Shown one piece after another: positions 1 through 7,615 of a stretch of 64,000 nucleotides of DNA. The DNA lies in the NCBI RefSeq assembly GCF_014083865.1, contig NZ_JACEFA010000010.1, positions 33,475 to 97,474 of the forward strand, read 5' to 3'. How positions within the stretch are numbered: the stretch's first letter is position 1; each line of letters opens with the position of its first letter. The stretch is from Paraliobacillus salinarum. GTDB taxonomy: Bacteria; Bacillota; Bacilli; Bacillales; Amphibacillaceae. The translations under genes and the position numbers were made by a program. The notes under the pieces are model-generated. The model saw only the letters and a list, made by a program, of their open reading frames with translations. It was not told the DNA's origin and did no database searches.

Positions 1-690
1 CGGGTATCTACTATGTGTTGTCTGTTCATTTAATTCATACCACTTCTGCAACGTATCCTTCCCAGCTAAGTAATGTGTATCATCAAAGGAAGTATAAATA
101 TCACCAACTAAAACAATCTCTTTCTTGATTAATTGATCATAGATGGCCCGGTTAATCATTGTTGCTACTGTAAAGGTATCATAACTTGTTGATATAATAG
201 GGAGCTTTTTTTCGTCTGCTAAACGTTTGACATGATCATCTGTATCAAAGCCACCAGTAATTAATACAGCCGCTCCTTCATTAATTGCTAATTCATGTGC
301 TTCTACACGATTACCTACAATTAATAAAGAATCCTTTTCCGTATAACGCATCATTGCATCTAATTTCATTGCGCCAATAACAAACTTATGTAGTGTTTTG
401 TATAACCCTTCTCTTCCACCTAATACTTGTCCATCAACAATACCAACGATTTCTGCAAACGTAAGATGTTCGAAGTTTTCTTTTTTCTTCTGTTCAATTC
501 GAATGGTGCCCACACGTTCTATCGTGCTTACTAGGCCTTGATTTTCTGCTTGCTTAATTGCTCGATAAGCAGTACCTTCACTAACATTCAATTCTTTAGC
601 GATTTGTCTTACTGATATTTTATTTCCTACCTTGAGTGATTCTATGAATAATAGAATCTGTTCATGTTTTGTAGCCAAGGTTGTCACCAT
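1..690 (-). CDS. ytoI: YtoI-like HTH / DRTGG / CBS-domain regulator, C-terminal part outside window
   Basis: The first 230 codons are present and the 3' end runs off the left edge. The N-terminus (about residues 7-65) is a winged helix-turn-helix with SVRQIAKELNVSEGTAYRAI, followed by a DRTGG-type domain (about 75-185) and the start of a CBS region. B. subtilis YtoI has this order plus a C-terminal thioesterase-like domain, which would lie outside. Family knowledge suggests a nucleotide-sensing regulator; the ligand is unknown. The ATG at 690 sits behind a weak GATAGAAAGA site. A TTG eight bases further in would give the B. subtilis-like MATKHEQ start, so the exact start is uncertain. Confidence 0.85.
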   Translation of the reverse strand, partial: MVTTLATKHEQILLFIESLKVGNKISVRQIAKELNVSEGTAYRAIKQAENQGLVSTIERVGTIRIEQKKKENFEHLTFAEIVGIVDGQVLGGREGLYKTLHKFVIGAMKLDAMMRYTEKDSLLIVGNRVEAHELAINEGAAVLITGGFDTDDHVKRLADEKKLPIISTSYDTFTVATMINRAIYDQLIKKEIVLVGDIYTSFDDTHYLAGKDTLQKWYELNEQTTHSRYP

Positions 691-696
691 TCTTTC

Positions 697-740
697 TATC
701 TGTACTAATAATATTATTTCTTAGTGTTATTATACAGATA
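697..740. promoter_or_regulatory. Inverted repeat over the ytoI promoter (candidate operator)
   Basis: TATCTGTA at 697-704 faces TACAGATA at 733-740, and the symmetry extends inward through TAATAA on one arm and TTATTA on the other. The right arm overlaps the -10 box of the ytoI promoter. The placement fits autoregulation by the HTH protein encoded just downstream; that is inference. Confidence 0.45.
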
Positions 741-757
741 AGTGGTGTTCGTATCAA
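729..757 (-). promoter_or_regulatory. Sigma-A promoter for ytoI
   Basis: On the minus strand, TTGATA (752-757) is separated by 17 bases from TATAAT (729-734). The -35 box contains the TGA stop codon of the small membrane protein gene upstream. Confidence 0.6.
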
Positions 758-990
758 TTTTTCATTTTCACTGGTTGATTAATTTCTGTTGTGTATTGTG
801 GTGCATGGTGATTTATTCTTAAAACAACCGCTAAATTAGCTCCTATTACTAATAATAAAAATCCTAACCAACTAAACCAAAATAAATGAGCTGTACTAGT
901 CGCTTGCGCTTCGATTGAAGGATAAGCCATATAGATTAAGAATCCCGCCAACAAAAGGCGGAGCAGCGCATACTGTTTCATTTGTTTCAT
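754..990 (-). CDS. Small hypothetical membrane protein, 78 aa
   Basis: I do not recognise the family. The protein has a basic N-terminus, two predicted membrane helices (about residues 8-24 and 36-58) and a short polar tail. GAGGAGT lies 7 bases before the ATG at 990, so translation is plausible. In B. subtilis the gene beside ytoI is ytpI, also a small membrane protein, but this sequence does not resemble the YtpI I remember. Position alone is not enough to name it. Confidence 0.6.
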   Translation of the reverse strand: MKQMKQYALLRLLLAGFLIYMAYPSIEAQATSTAHLFWFSWLGFLLLVIGANLAVVLRINHHAPQYTTEINQPVKMKN

Positions 991-1065
991 TTAAATCACT
1001 CCTCATGCTTGTTTTATGATTATTTTATGCATTGGTTAGTTGAAACATGTTTGACGCTATAATCT

Positions 1066-1102
1066 TAAATAAAAATAAAAACATCACCGTATTTTGGTGA
1101 TG
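1066..1102 (-). terminator. Rho-independent terminator of the PspA/spermidine-synthase-like cassette
   Basis: A 7-bp stem CATCACC/GGTGATG (1082-1088 with 1096-1102) is followed on the minus strand by a long T-rich run (1066-1081). It lies just after the last gene of the cassette. Confidence 0.75.
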
Positions 1103-1153
1103 AAATTAAATGCGCATTTTTTTGAGGTGGAACAGTAAATAATACAACTAACT

Positions 1154-2701
1154 TTAATAATACTCCCAAGATCGCTCATAGATTTGGATCAACCTAGGGT
1201 CAATCAACGTGTTCGGTTCAATAACAACCTTTTCCCCATTCCGGATAATTTTTTTATCAATATCTTTTCCAAACTTATTGAGAGATGAAAGAATATCAGT
1301 AGTCAAATAATCGGTATCTACATTTATCGTCATCTGGTCTAAATCTATTGGTTGTCTACTTGCTAAAACAAATCCCCAATTCCCAAAGCTAGGTACATCT
1401 ACATGAAGGTTTTCTACGTTCAAATCATTGGATTCTATCGTCTTTGAAATAGTCCAATATGCTTCTGGAGCAAAGTATGGACTTGTGGCTTGAATCATCA
1501 TAGAACCATGTAATGACATGTGATTTCGAGCTAATGCATAAAACTCCTTCGTATAAAGTTTATTTAAGCTTTCATCATTGGGATCAGGCAAGTCAATGAT
1601 TATCACATCAAATATTCTATCTGTCTCTTCCAAGAAATTATAACCATCTTGATGAACAACCGTCACCTTTTCGTTGTCTAGTGCATGTTCGTTTAATTTT
1701 AGTAGCTTTTCGTTGGTTTTTGCTAATTCTACAACTGCAGGGTCTAAATCTACTAAAGTAATGGACTCCACTTCCTTATATTTCAATACTTCTTTTGCTG
1801 CAACTCCATCACCACCACCTAGAATTAGTACATCATCAATAGGATTTGCTTGTTCCATGGTTGGGTGGACTAACGTCTCGTGGTAACGGTGTTCATCAAT
1901 AGAACTTAGTTGAAGTGCCCCATTTAAATATAACCTTACATCATCTTGATTTTGTGTCATGATTACTTTTTGATATTGCGTTTCTTCCATATGAATAATA
2001 GGGTCTTTGTACAATTTTTGTTCAAAAGTGAAGGCCATTTCTTCACCAAATAGTAAACCAAGTATTAATAAGATTCCAATGAATATTCCAACAAATAAAT
2101 GAACTACAAAACGTTTCATCTCTTTTCGAAAAAGAAATAATACAGTCATCGCTACCGCTAAATTAATACATCCTACTAAAAATGCTGTCTTAACCATACC
2201 TAACTGTGGTCTTAAAAAGAAGGCAAATAAAAGTCCCCCTACAAGTCCTCCAGCATAATCAGAGAATAGCACTCTAGCTGTACTACGATTTAGTGATACA
2301 CCTATTTCATTTGCCTTTCTTATTAAAATAGGTAATTCCACACCAGTGAGTGCACCAACAGATAATGTGATCAAATATAAAAATAGCGCATCTGTACCAG
2401 CTGGTGAGAAAGCAGTAATTCCAAACATCGCAAAACTTGAAAAACCACCAATTAAAGCTACTAAAAATTCAATATATACAAAAGCAACAATTAAATTTTT
2501 CATTACCCTTTCACTTACACTAGCTCCAATTCCCATTCCGGTAAGAAAAAGTGAGATAGTCAGTGTATATTGTTTTACCCCATCACCAAGTATGTAAGAA
2601 CCTAAAGCACCGAATAACACCTCAAAGATAATTCCACAGATGGAAACAATTCCAGATGCCCAATAAATAAAGTGACTTTGTCGAACTGCTAATTGATTCA
2701 A
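1154..2701 (-). CDS. Membrane-anchored spermidine-synthase-like protein
   Basis: Residues 1-230 form about seven membrane helices. Residues 230-515 form a spermidine-synthase-like Rossmann methyltransferase fold with the GGGDG motif at 295-299, an acidic DLD at 318-320 and DLPDP near 370. Classical spermidine synthases are soluble and about 280 residues, so the membrane half is diagnostic of the fused family. A TTG start with GGAGTG 7 bases upstream is used. It is the last gene of a minus-strand cassette with DUF350, DUF4247, PspA and DUF4178. Published comparative genomics links such spermidine-synthase-like proteins with PspA and DUF350, sometimes with ATP-grasp ligases. The polyamine substrate is not established and no decarboxylase or ATP-grasp gene is nearby. 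Confidence 0.85.
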   Translation of the reverse strand: MNQLAVRQSHFIYWASGIVSICGIIFEVLFGALGSYILGDGVKQYTLTISLFLTGMGIGASVSERVMKNLIVAFVYIEFLVALIGGFSSFAMFGITAFSPAGTDALFLYLITLSVGALTGVELPILIRKANEIGVSLNRSTARVLFSDYAGGLVGGLLFAFFLRPQLGMVKTAFLVGCINLAVAMTVLFLFRKEMKRFVVHLFVGIFIGILLILGLLFGEEMAFTFEQKLYKDPIIHMEETQYQKVIMTQNQDDVRLYLNGALQLSSIDEHRYHETLVHPTMEQANPIDDVLILGGGDGVAAKEVLKYKEVESITLVDLDPAVVELAKTNEKLLKLNEHALDNEKVTVVHQDGYNFLEETDRIFDVIIIDLPDPNDESLNKLYTKEFYALARNHMSLHGSMMIQATSPYFAPEAYWTISKTIESNDLNVENLHVDVPSFGNWGFVLASRQPIDLDQMTINVDTDYLTTDILSSLNKFGKDIDKKIIRNGEKVVIEPNTLIDPRLIQIYERSWEYY

Positions 2702-2726
2702 AATATCTCACTCCATTGCATTTTTT

Positions 2727-2761
2727 CAAAAAAGAAGACCTGACTGTTTAGCCAGACCTTC
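2727..2761 (-). terminator. Intra-operon hairpin with T-run, DUF350 to spermidine-synthase-like gene
   Basis: Read on the minus strand, AAGGTCTGGCT pairs through wobble pairs with AGTCAGGTCTT across an AAAC loop, then a run of T follows. It lies between the DUF350 stop and the next start and could partly uncouple expression of the last gene. Confidence 0.55.
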
Positions 2762-2782
2762 CATAACCATTCAGCTTTTTAT

Positions 2783-3178
2783 TTATGTAATAGAAGCGCC
2801 AATAACAAAAGCTAAGCCTAGTGATACCGCAAAAGAAATAATCCCTACTGCAATATTATTTTGCTTAATTTTGTCTTGAACAGAAAATTTACGCGTAAAG
2901 AGTTCAAATAGAAGATAAGCAATCATTTGTAAAACGACACCATATCCGCCCCATACAATCGTTTCCCAAACGGTAACACTATGATAAATCGCAAAAGATA
3001 AAATAATACAAATACCTATGATTTTACCTGCGATAGATAAGGCTACAGCATGATTCCCATTTGATACCTCATCCCAATCTTTATATTTAGTCGTTATCCA
3101 TTCAAAAATGACTAAACCTACTAATACAACAACAATCGCCAATACAAAATATATAAATGTTGCTAGAAATGCATTCAT
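2783..3178 (-). CDS. DUF350 (YjfL-like) membrane protein
   Basis: A 131-residue protein with four predicted membrane helices (about 5-26, 45-64, 70-92 and 107-130), matching the usual DUF350 length and layout. AAAGGAGG lies 7 bases before the ATG. The E. coli relative YjfL sits in a similar PspA-like/ATP-grasp cluster. Its molecular role is unknown; here it is sandwiched between a lipoprotein and the spermidine-synthase-like membrane enzyme, so a shared membrane complex is likely but inferred. Confidence 0.8.
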   Translation of the reverse strand: MNAFLATFIYFVLAIVVVLVGLVIFEWITTKYKDWDEVSNGNHAVALSIAGKIIGICIILSFAIYHSVTVWETIVWGGYGVVLQMIAYLLFELFTRKFSVQDKIKQNNIAVGIISFAVSLGLAFVIGASIT

Positions 3179-3198
3179 TTTATTTTTCCTCCTTTATA

Positions 3199-3849
3199 TT
3201 ATTTTCCAGCACTTGGTCCTCCACCTCGAGTGGAAAACATGCCTCGATTCGTTCGATTCGTTACGACATCTCCACCAAATGTTTTCGTTCCAGTTGAGTA
3301 TCCTCCATAACAACTGCCAGTTGCACAAGTATTACGACGACTTTCAGCCCAATTATTCGCAGACAACATTCGATTTAACATAGCAAAAGCAAAGAAATTA
3401 TTTAAGTAGTTAGGAGAATAATTATTTCGAACAAAAGTGTCTGGTGCAACTTCTATAAGGATCACTTGATTGTCTTCTTCACTTTGTTTAAACGTAACAA
3501 AATGGTTTGGATAGATTAACATTTGCTGGTTATCGTATTTTTCACTTGTTTCTGTCGGTGGAATAGCGCTAGCGACTTCATCAACTAATTCATCTAGTGT
3601 GAATTGTCTCGTTGCATAGATGTTTGCTTCAGCCGAATCACTTACTACAGTATCTAATTTATAAAAAACATTGGCTAAAACATTTTCAATATCGTTAGAA
3701 AACTGGTTATTGAGACTGTTAGATAATTCCGCTTTCGATGGTTCATCTGGAATTTCGGCAACAGAAGCAGGTTCAGTTTCTCCACAAGCAGTAAGTAAAG
3801 TAAGGAGTATAAGAATAAGTAATAAAAGCCATTTTTTCATTATAATCAT
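3199..3849 (-). CDS. DUF4247 family lipoprotein
   Basis: The N-terminus is a lipoprotein signal peptide: lysines, about 14 hydrophobic residues, then LTAC. Mature residues are exported and lipid-anchored. The C-terminal part holds CATGSC and a Gly-rich RGGGPSAGK end typical of DUF4247. Two starts are possible: ATG at 3849 is only 3 bases from AGGAGG, ATG at 3840 (MKKWLL) is 12 bases away. The shorter form gives a normal signal peptide. It lies between PspA and DUF350 in the cassette and is presumably its extracytoplasmic component. Confidence 0.75.
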   Translation of the reverse strand: MIIMKKWLLLLILILLTLLTACGETEPASVAEIPDEPSKAELSNSLNNQFSNDIENVLANVFYKLDTVVSDSAEANIYATRQFTLDELVDEVASAIPPTETSEKYDNQQMLIYPNHFVTFKQSEEDNQVILIEVAPDTFVRNNYSPNYLNNFFAFAMLNRMLSANNWAESRRNTCATGSCYGGYSTGTKTFGGDVVTNRTNRGMFSTRGGGPSAGK

Positions 3850-4005
3850 TTTCCTCCTTTCTATTATGAAGTGAGTAGCGGTTTACTACAAAATATGAAT
3901 CAAAAAAATAGCCAAGACCATAATTAAATATCATGAAATAGGAAACGTTTTATAAGTTTAACAAAATCGGTTATAGTTTATTTCTTAATTTGTGCAAGTA
4001 AATTA

Positions 4006-4129
4006 GCTGTGGAAATATACAATACTCCTGCAGGAACAGCGCGAGCTGAAGATCCACTCATTAAAGCGTTTTTGGCTTTAATGAGTTAGCTGAAGCCGTG
4101 CCTGCGGAAAGAGAGTATATTTCCACAGC
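4006..4129. repeat. GC-rich palindromic repeat element, copy 1
   Basis: A 124-bp element fills the gap between the DUF4247 gene and pspA (about 370 bp without a gene). Perfect 15-bp terminal inverted repeats (4006-4020 and 4115-4129, starting GCTGTGGAAATATAC) enclose a 12-bp inner hairpin (4056-4067 with 4075-4086). A 32-base stretch at 4026-4057 recurs exactly, inverted, at 63488-63519, and a second block around 4092-4114 recurs at 63394-63417. The element is much richer in GC than its surroundings. It could be a REP/MITE-like element, and its hairpins may also attenuate transcription out of pspA. Confidence 0.8.
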
Positions 4130-4219
4130 GGTGTTTGTTCTTCTACATTAAAATAGATGTTTGTATTTTCTTTTAAGAAATATTGTTTTGACTTAAATTA
4201 TTTCTCTTTTATAAATGTA

Positions 4220-4888
4220 TTATTCTTTACCCATTTTCTTTTTTAAAGCCGCTAATTCATCATCAACTTGATTCGTTTCAAGTGAATCAAACTCATCATC
4301 TAATGAACGACTTGCCGCTGACATATCATCACTTGTATCAGCTTCTGCTTCATATTGTAATACTTTCTCTTCCATTCTAGAGAACCCTTGTTTAGATTCA
4401 TCATTACCAATAGAAGACATGGTACGATTGATTTTCGTTCTTGTTTTAGCTGATTCCGCACGTGCTTTTAATGAATCTTTCTTCAATTTCATTTCTTGAT
4501 ACTCTTTTTTCATTTCGTCTAATTTAGTACGCAACTGGTCCGCATCTTGTTTTGCGCGATCCCAAGATTCTTTTAATGATTCTGCCTGTTGTGTGTGCTC
4601 TTGTTTATCCTCTAATGCACGACGAGCAAGATCTTCATTACCAGCTTCGATTGCTTTTTCCGCCTGTGATTGACGCTTCTCAACCATTGCTTGAGCATCA
4701 TCATATTTACGCTTCAACATTTTTTCATTAGCAATTTGTTTTGCGACTGCACTCTCAGCATCACGTATATCTGTTTCCATATCTCTCATAAACTGATCAA
4801 GCATCTTCACCGGATCTTCAGCTTTATCCAACATAGAATTCAATTCTGAACTTACTACTGTTTTAACACGATTAAAAAATTTAAACAT
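4220..4888 (-). CDS. pspA: PspA/IM30 family membrane-stress protein
   Basis: 222 residues, nearly all long amphipathic coiled coil (about 25-190), the normal PspA/LiaH/Vipp1 length. The N-terminal MFKFFNRVKTVV helix can insert into stressed membranes, followed by LDKAEDPVKMLDQF, a hallmark of the family. The end VDDELAALKKKMG resembles B. subtilis PspA (YdjF) more than LiaH. AAAGGAGG lies 8 bases before ATG. It follows the DUF4178 gene by 21 bases, so both share the sigma-W-type promoter upstream. Family members form oligomeric scaffolds on the inner face of the membrane. Confidence 0.92.
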   Translation of the reverse strand: MFKFFNRVKTVVSSELNSMLDKAEDPVKMLDQFMRDMETDIRDAESAVAKQIANEKMLKRKYDDAQAMVEKRQSQAEKAIEAGNEDLARRALEDKQEHTQQAESLKESWDRAKQDADQLRTKLDEMKKEYQEMKLKKDSLKARAESAKTRTKINRTMSSIGNDESKQGFSRMEEKVLQYEAEADTSDDMSAASRSLDDEFDSLETNQVDDELAALKKKMGKE

Positions 4889-4909
4889 TACTTATTTCCT
4901 CCTTTAAAA

Positions 4910-5416
4910 TTATGAACCTGCAATTATTTTTATTTCATATTCCTCTATCTCAGATCCAATACTAGCCTCTAACTCACTGCCCCAATCCTCTATGCTGATA
5001 AATGACTCTTCTGCTTCATCATAATATTCTGCATAGCTAATCATTCTACCATTGACATTACGACTTCTACCCTCTCCTACAACACGAGCTTGGCCCTGCT
5101 CATCTAAATAATAGGCACGCCCCTCATACTCCAATTGTTGAGGGTAAGGTTTTTGGACAGATAATGGAATGTTTTTATAAATCCCTAATTCCAATTCATC
5201 ATCCATTTCAGCTGATAGCCAGATTGTATTTCTTCCTTCTAGCAACTGATAACTAATCCATTCGTAAGCATCTTGTCTGTAAGTGATTTTTCCTACCACT
5301 TCGTAATCAACTAAATCATATACAACAATATCTCCTACTTCAATCGATAACGGATCCCTTTCTTTCACTACTTCTTTATTCTCTTTTTTCTGAAAAAGCT
5401 TAGAGAATATTCCCAT
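4910..5416 (-). CDS. DUF4178 domain protein, first gene of the PspA cassette
   Basis: 168 residues, no signal peptide or membrane helix, beta-rich. The repeated pattern around VGDIVVYDLVDYEVVGKITY (residues 27-46) and the acidic C-terminus (EESFISIEDW) fit DUF4178. These proteins are found beside PspA, DUF350 and spermidine-synthase-like or ATP-grasp genes in many phyla, but no activity is known. The ATG follows AGAGAGGTG by 5 bases. It is the promoter-proximal gene of the cassette. Confidence 0.75.
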   Translation of the reverse strand: MGIFSKLFQKKENKEVVKERDPLSIEVGDIVVYDLVDYEVVGKITYRQDAYEWISYQLLEGRNTIWLSAEMDDELELGIYKNIPLSVQKPYPQQLEYEGRAYYLDEQGQARVVGEGRSRNVNGRMISYAEYYDEAEESFISIEDWGSELEASIGSEIEEYEIKIIAGS

Positions 5417-5450
5417 TGATGCACCTCTCTCTAATCTTTATATTATTATG

Positions 5451-5477
5451 TACGGCTTATATACAAAAATAGTTTCA
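5451..5477 (-). promoter_or_regulatory. ECF sigma-W-type promoter of the PspA cassette
   Basis: On the minus strand, TGAAAC (5472-5477) is followed after 17 bases by CGTA (5451-5454), close to the B. subtilis sigma-W consensus TGAAAC-N16-CGTA. It lies about 35 bases upstream of the DUF4178 start. B. subtilis pspA (ydjF) is a known sigma-W target, which supports the reading. Confidence 0.65.
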
Positions 5478-5587
5478 AAATTTATTTGTTTTTTTTATTT
5501 TAACACAAACACCTGCTCATACCATACTAATTACTTAGGATTATCACTGTTTATTATTATTCATTTATGCCAGAAAATAACTAAATA

Positions 5588-5596
5588 TGATACAAT
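5588..5596 (+). promoter_or_regulatory. Extended -10 promoter of the universal stress protein gene
   Basis: TGATACAAT provides TGn plus a TACAAT -10 box about 32 bases before the ATG. No good -35 box is visible, as is common for extended -10 promoters. Confidence 0.4.
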
Positions 5597-5628
5597 GAAA
5601 GTAACTTAAGAGTAAGGGAGTGTTTTCT

Positions 5629-6087
5629 ATGACAACCAATTATAAGCACATTGTAGTCGCAGTAGATGGTTCACAAGCTTCCGAAAAAGCATTTAAACAA
5701 GCAATTGCTATTGCTAAACGTAATGAAGCACAATTAATTATTGCTCATGTTGTTGATACAAAAACAATTTCAACTGCTGAAACTTATGATCAATCACTAA
5801 TTAATCGTTCTGAAATGTACGCTAAACAATTACTCGAGGGGTATAAACAACAAGCCACAGCTGAAGGGGTTTCCTATGTGGAGGCACATATTGATTATGG
5901 TTCTCCGAAAATTAGAATTCCGAAACATGTAGCGAAAAAATTCAATGCTGACTTAATCATTTGTGGTGCAACTGGATTAAATGCTGTAGAGCGGTTTTTA
6001 ATTGGGAGTGTATCAGAAAATATTACGAGATACGCTTCATGTGATGTCCTAGTCGTACGCTCGGAACACGAAGAAGAGGAAGAATAA
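5629..6087 (+). CDS. Universal stress protein, UspA family
   Basis: 152 residues, a single Usp domain. The N-terminus HIVVAVDGSQASEKA and the C-terminal GATGLNAVERFLIGSVSENI are the ATP-binding G-2x-G-9x-G-S type signature. The ATG at 5629 lies 8 bases after GGGAG; a GTG three codons upstream overlaps that site and is less likely. The poly-Glu tail (HEEEEE) is unremarkable. It is monocistronic with its own terminator, adjacent to but divergent from the PspA cassette. Confidence 0.9.
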   Translation: MTTNYKHIVVAVDGSQASEKAFKQAIAIAKRNEAQLIIAHVVDTKTISTAETYDQSLINRSEMYAKQLLEGYKQQATAEGVSYVEAHIDYGSPKIRIPKHVAKKFNADLIICGATGLNAVERFLIGSVSENITRYASCDVLVVRSEHEEEEE

Positions 6088-6113
6088 GTTATAATAACTA
6101 ATTACATTAATAT

Positions 6114-6149
6114 AAGGAAATGCGAGTTCTTCTCGCATTTCCTTTTTTC
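6114..6149 (+). terminator. Terminator of the universal stress protein gene
   Basis: AAGGAAATGCGAG pairs perfectly with CTCGCATTTCCTT around a 5-base loop, followed by a T run. Confidence 0.85.
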
Positions 6150-6163
6150 ATTCTAGTTATATT

Positions 6164-6218
6164 TAAGAAATTAAAAGCCAACTTCCTTCTATATAATTGA
6201 AATAGAAAAAAGTCGGCT
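6164..6218 (-). terminator. Probable terminator of ackA
   Basis: On the minus strand AGCCGACTT (6210-6218) pairs with AAGTTGGCT (6176-6184), with a TTCTAT/ATAGAA secondary stem inside the long loop, followed by TTTTAATTT. Confidence 0.5.
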
Positions 6219-6297
6219 AATATTTAGTGTTGATCCATACGTCACAAATGTATGATTGTGTGTACCATGGAAAAACCATTAGTTATTATTACATTGC

Positions 6298-7488
6298 TTA
6301 CCATGCTAAACGCTGTACATCGCGAGCAATCATAACTTCTTCATTCGTTGGGATAACAATTACTTTAACTGGTGAATGAGGATAGTTAACAAATGCTTCT
6401 TTTCCTCGAACATCATTTAGAGCGCGATCCCAATATACACCCATAAATTCTAGTCCTTCTAATACACGTTCTCTTACTTCTTTACTGTTCTCACCAACTC
6501 CAGCTGTAAAAATGATTGCATCTACTCCATGCATTTTAGCAGCATAAGATCCAATATATTGGTGAATACGTTCAGCGAATATTTTTAGAGACAATTCTGC
6601 ACGGTTATCTCCATTTTCCGCTTTTTCTTGAATATCTCTTAAATCACTAGAGAATCCAGATAATGCAAGCATACCGCTCTCTTTATTTAATACATGCAAT
6701 ACTTCTGCTACAGTTTTTCCTGTCTTCTCCATAATATATGGAATTAGAGCAGGATCAATGTTACCAGAACGCGTACCCATTGTTACACCTGCAAGTGGAG
6801 TGAATCCCATAGATGTATCAATTGATTCACCATTTTCTACAGCAGCAATACTCGCACCATTACCTAAGTGACACGTAATCAAGCGTAACTTATCTAAAGG
6901 TACACTCATTAAATCTGCTGCACGCTCAGATACATATTTGTGTGATGTACCATGAAAGCCGTACTTACGAATACCATATTTTTCGTAATATTCGTATGGC
7001 AAGCTGTATAAATAAGATTGTTCCGGCATTGTTTGGTGAAATGCTGTATCAAAAACAGCGACTGATGGTACATTAGGAAGAATCTCTTTAAACGCACGAA
7101 TTCCAGTTAAGTTTGCTGGATTGTGCAACGGCGCTAATTCAGATACTTCTTCAATCTCTTGAATAACTTCATCTGTTGCTAAAACAGAATCACTAAACTT
7201 CTCTCCACCATGTACGACACGATGACCGATACCATCAATTTCTTCTAGTGAGTTGATTACTCCAGAAGCCTTTAGTTTTTCTAATAATAATTTAACAGCG
7301 ACTTCATGATCAGGTATATCTGTTGTGATTGAATCTTTATTCTCATCGTACTCTAGCGTAAAAACAGAATCTTTAATACCAATACGCTCTACTAAACCTT
7401 TTGCTAAAACAGTTTCATTTGGCATTTCGAATAATTGAAATTTTAATGACGAACTACCGGCATTTATTGCTAACACGTTACTCAACAT
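6298..7488 (-). CDS. ackA: Acetate kinase
   Basis: 396 residues, the standard length. It interconverts acetyl phosphate plus ADP and acetate plus ATP in the overflow pathway. Visible motifs: N-terminal [17 protein letters not shown] near 108, DTAFH near 147, HGTSHKYV near 179, GNGAS near 208 and GVGENS near 330. AAAGGA precedes the ATG by 7 bases. A sigma-A promoter and an upstream cre-like site suggest CcpA activation, as in B. subtilis. ytxK lies directly upstream, as in B. subtilis. Confidence 0.97.
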   Translation of the reverse strand: MLSNVLAINAGSSSLKFQLFEMPNETVLAKGLVERIGIKDSVFTLEYDENKDSITTDIPDHEVAVKLLLEKLKASGVINSLEEIDGIGHRVVHGGEKFSDSVLATDEVIQEIEEVSELAPLHNPANLTGIRAFKEILPNVPSVAVFDTAFHQTMPEQSYLYSLPYEYYEKYGIRKYGFHGTSHKYVSERAADLMSVPLDKLRLITCHLGNGASIAAVENGESIDTSMGFTPLAGVTMGTRSGNIDPALIPYIMEKTGKTVAEVLHVLNKESGMLALSGFSSDLRDIQEKAENGDNRAELSLKIFAERIHQYIGSYAAKMHGVDAIIFTAGVGENSKEVRERVLEGLEFMGVYWDRALNDVRGKEAFVNYPHSPVKVIVIPTNEEVMIARDVQRLAW

Positions 7489-7533
7489 TATTCAATCCTT
7501 TCAATTCGGGTCCAATTTAGTATATCCAATACT

Positions 7534-7563
7534 ATTCTAACCAAGTATGTCGACAGATTGCAA
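7534..7563 (-). promoter_or_regulatory. Sigma-A promoter of ackA
   Basis: Minus-strand TTGCAA (7558-7563) is 18 bases from TAGAAT (7534-7539), giving a predicted start near 7527, about 39 bases upstream of the ackA ATG. Confidence 0.5.
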
Positions 7564-7576
7564 CATAAAGCTTTAA

Positions 7577-7590
7577 TGTTAACGTTTTCC
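7577..7590 (-). promoter_or_regulatory. CcpA cre site upstream of ackA
   Basis: The minus-strand sequence GGAAAACGTTAACA matches the cre consensus TGNAARCGNWWNCA at all but the first base. Its centre is about 56 bases upstream of the predicted ackA start. An upstream position like this is typical of CcpA activation, as known for B. subtilis ackA. The regulator gene itself lies at 37736-38737. Confidence 0.6.
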
Positions 7591-7615
7591 TACAAAATTT
7601 CTTATTTTCTAATAA

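Noticed and set aside
6230..6275. ATGG...CCAT hairpin after ackA as terminator
   Set aside because: The stem is only 4 bp with no T run; the hairpin at 6176-6218 is a better candidate.
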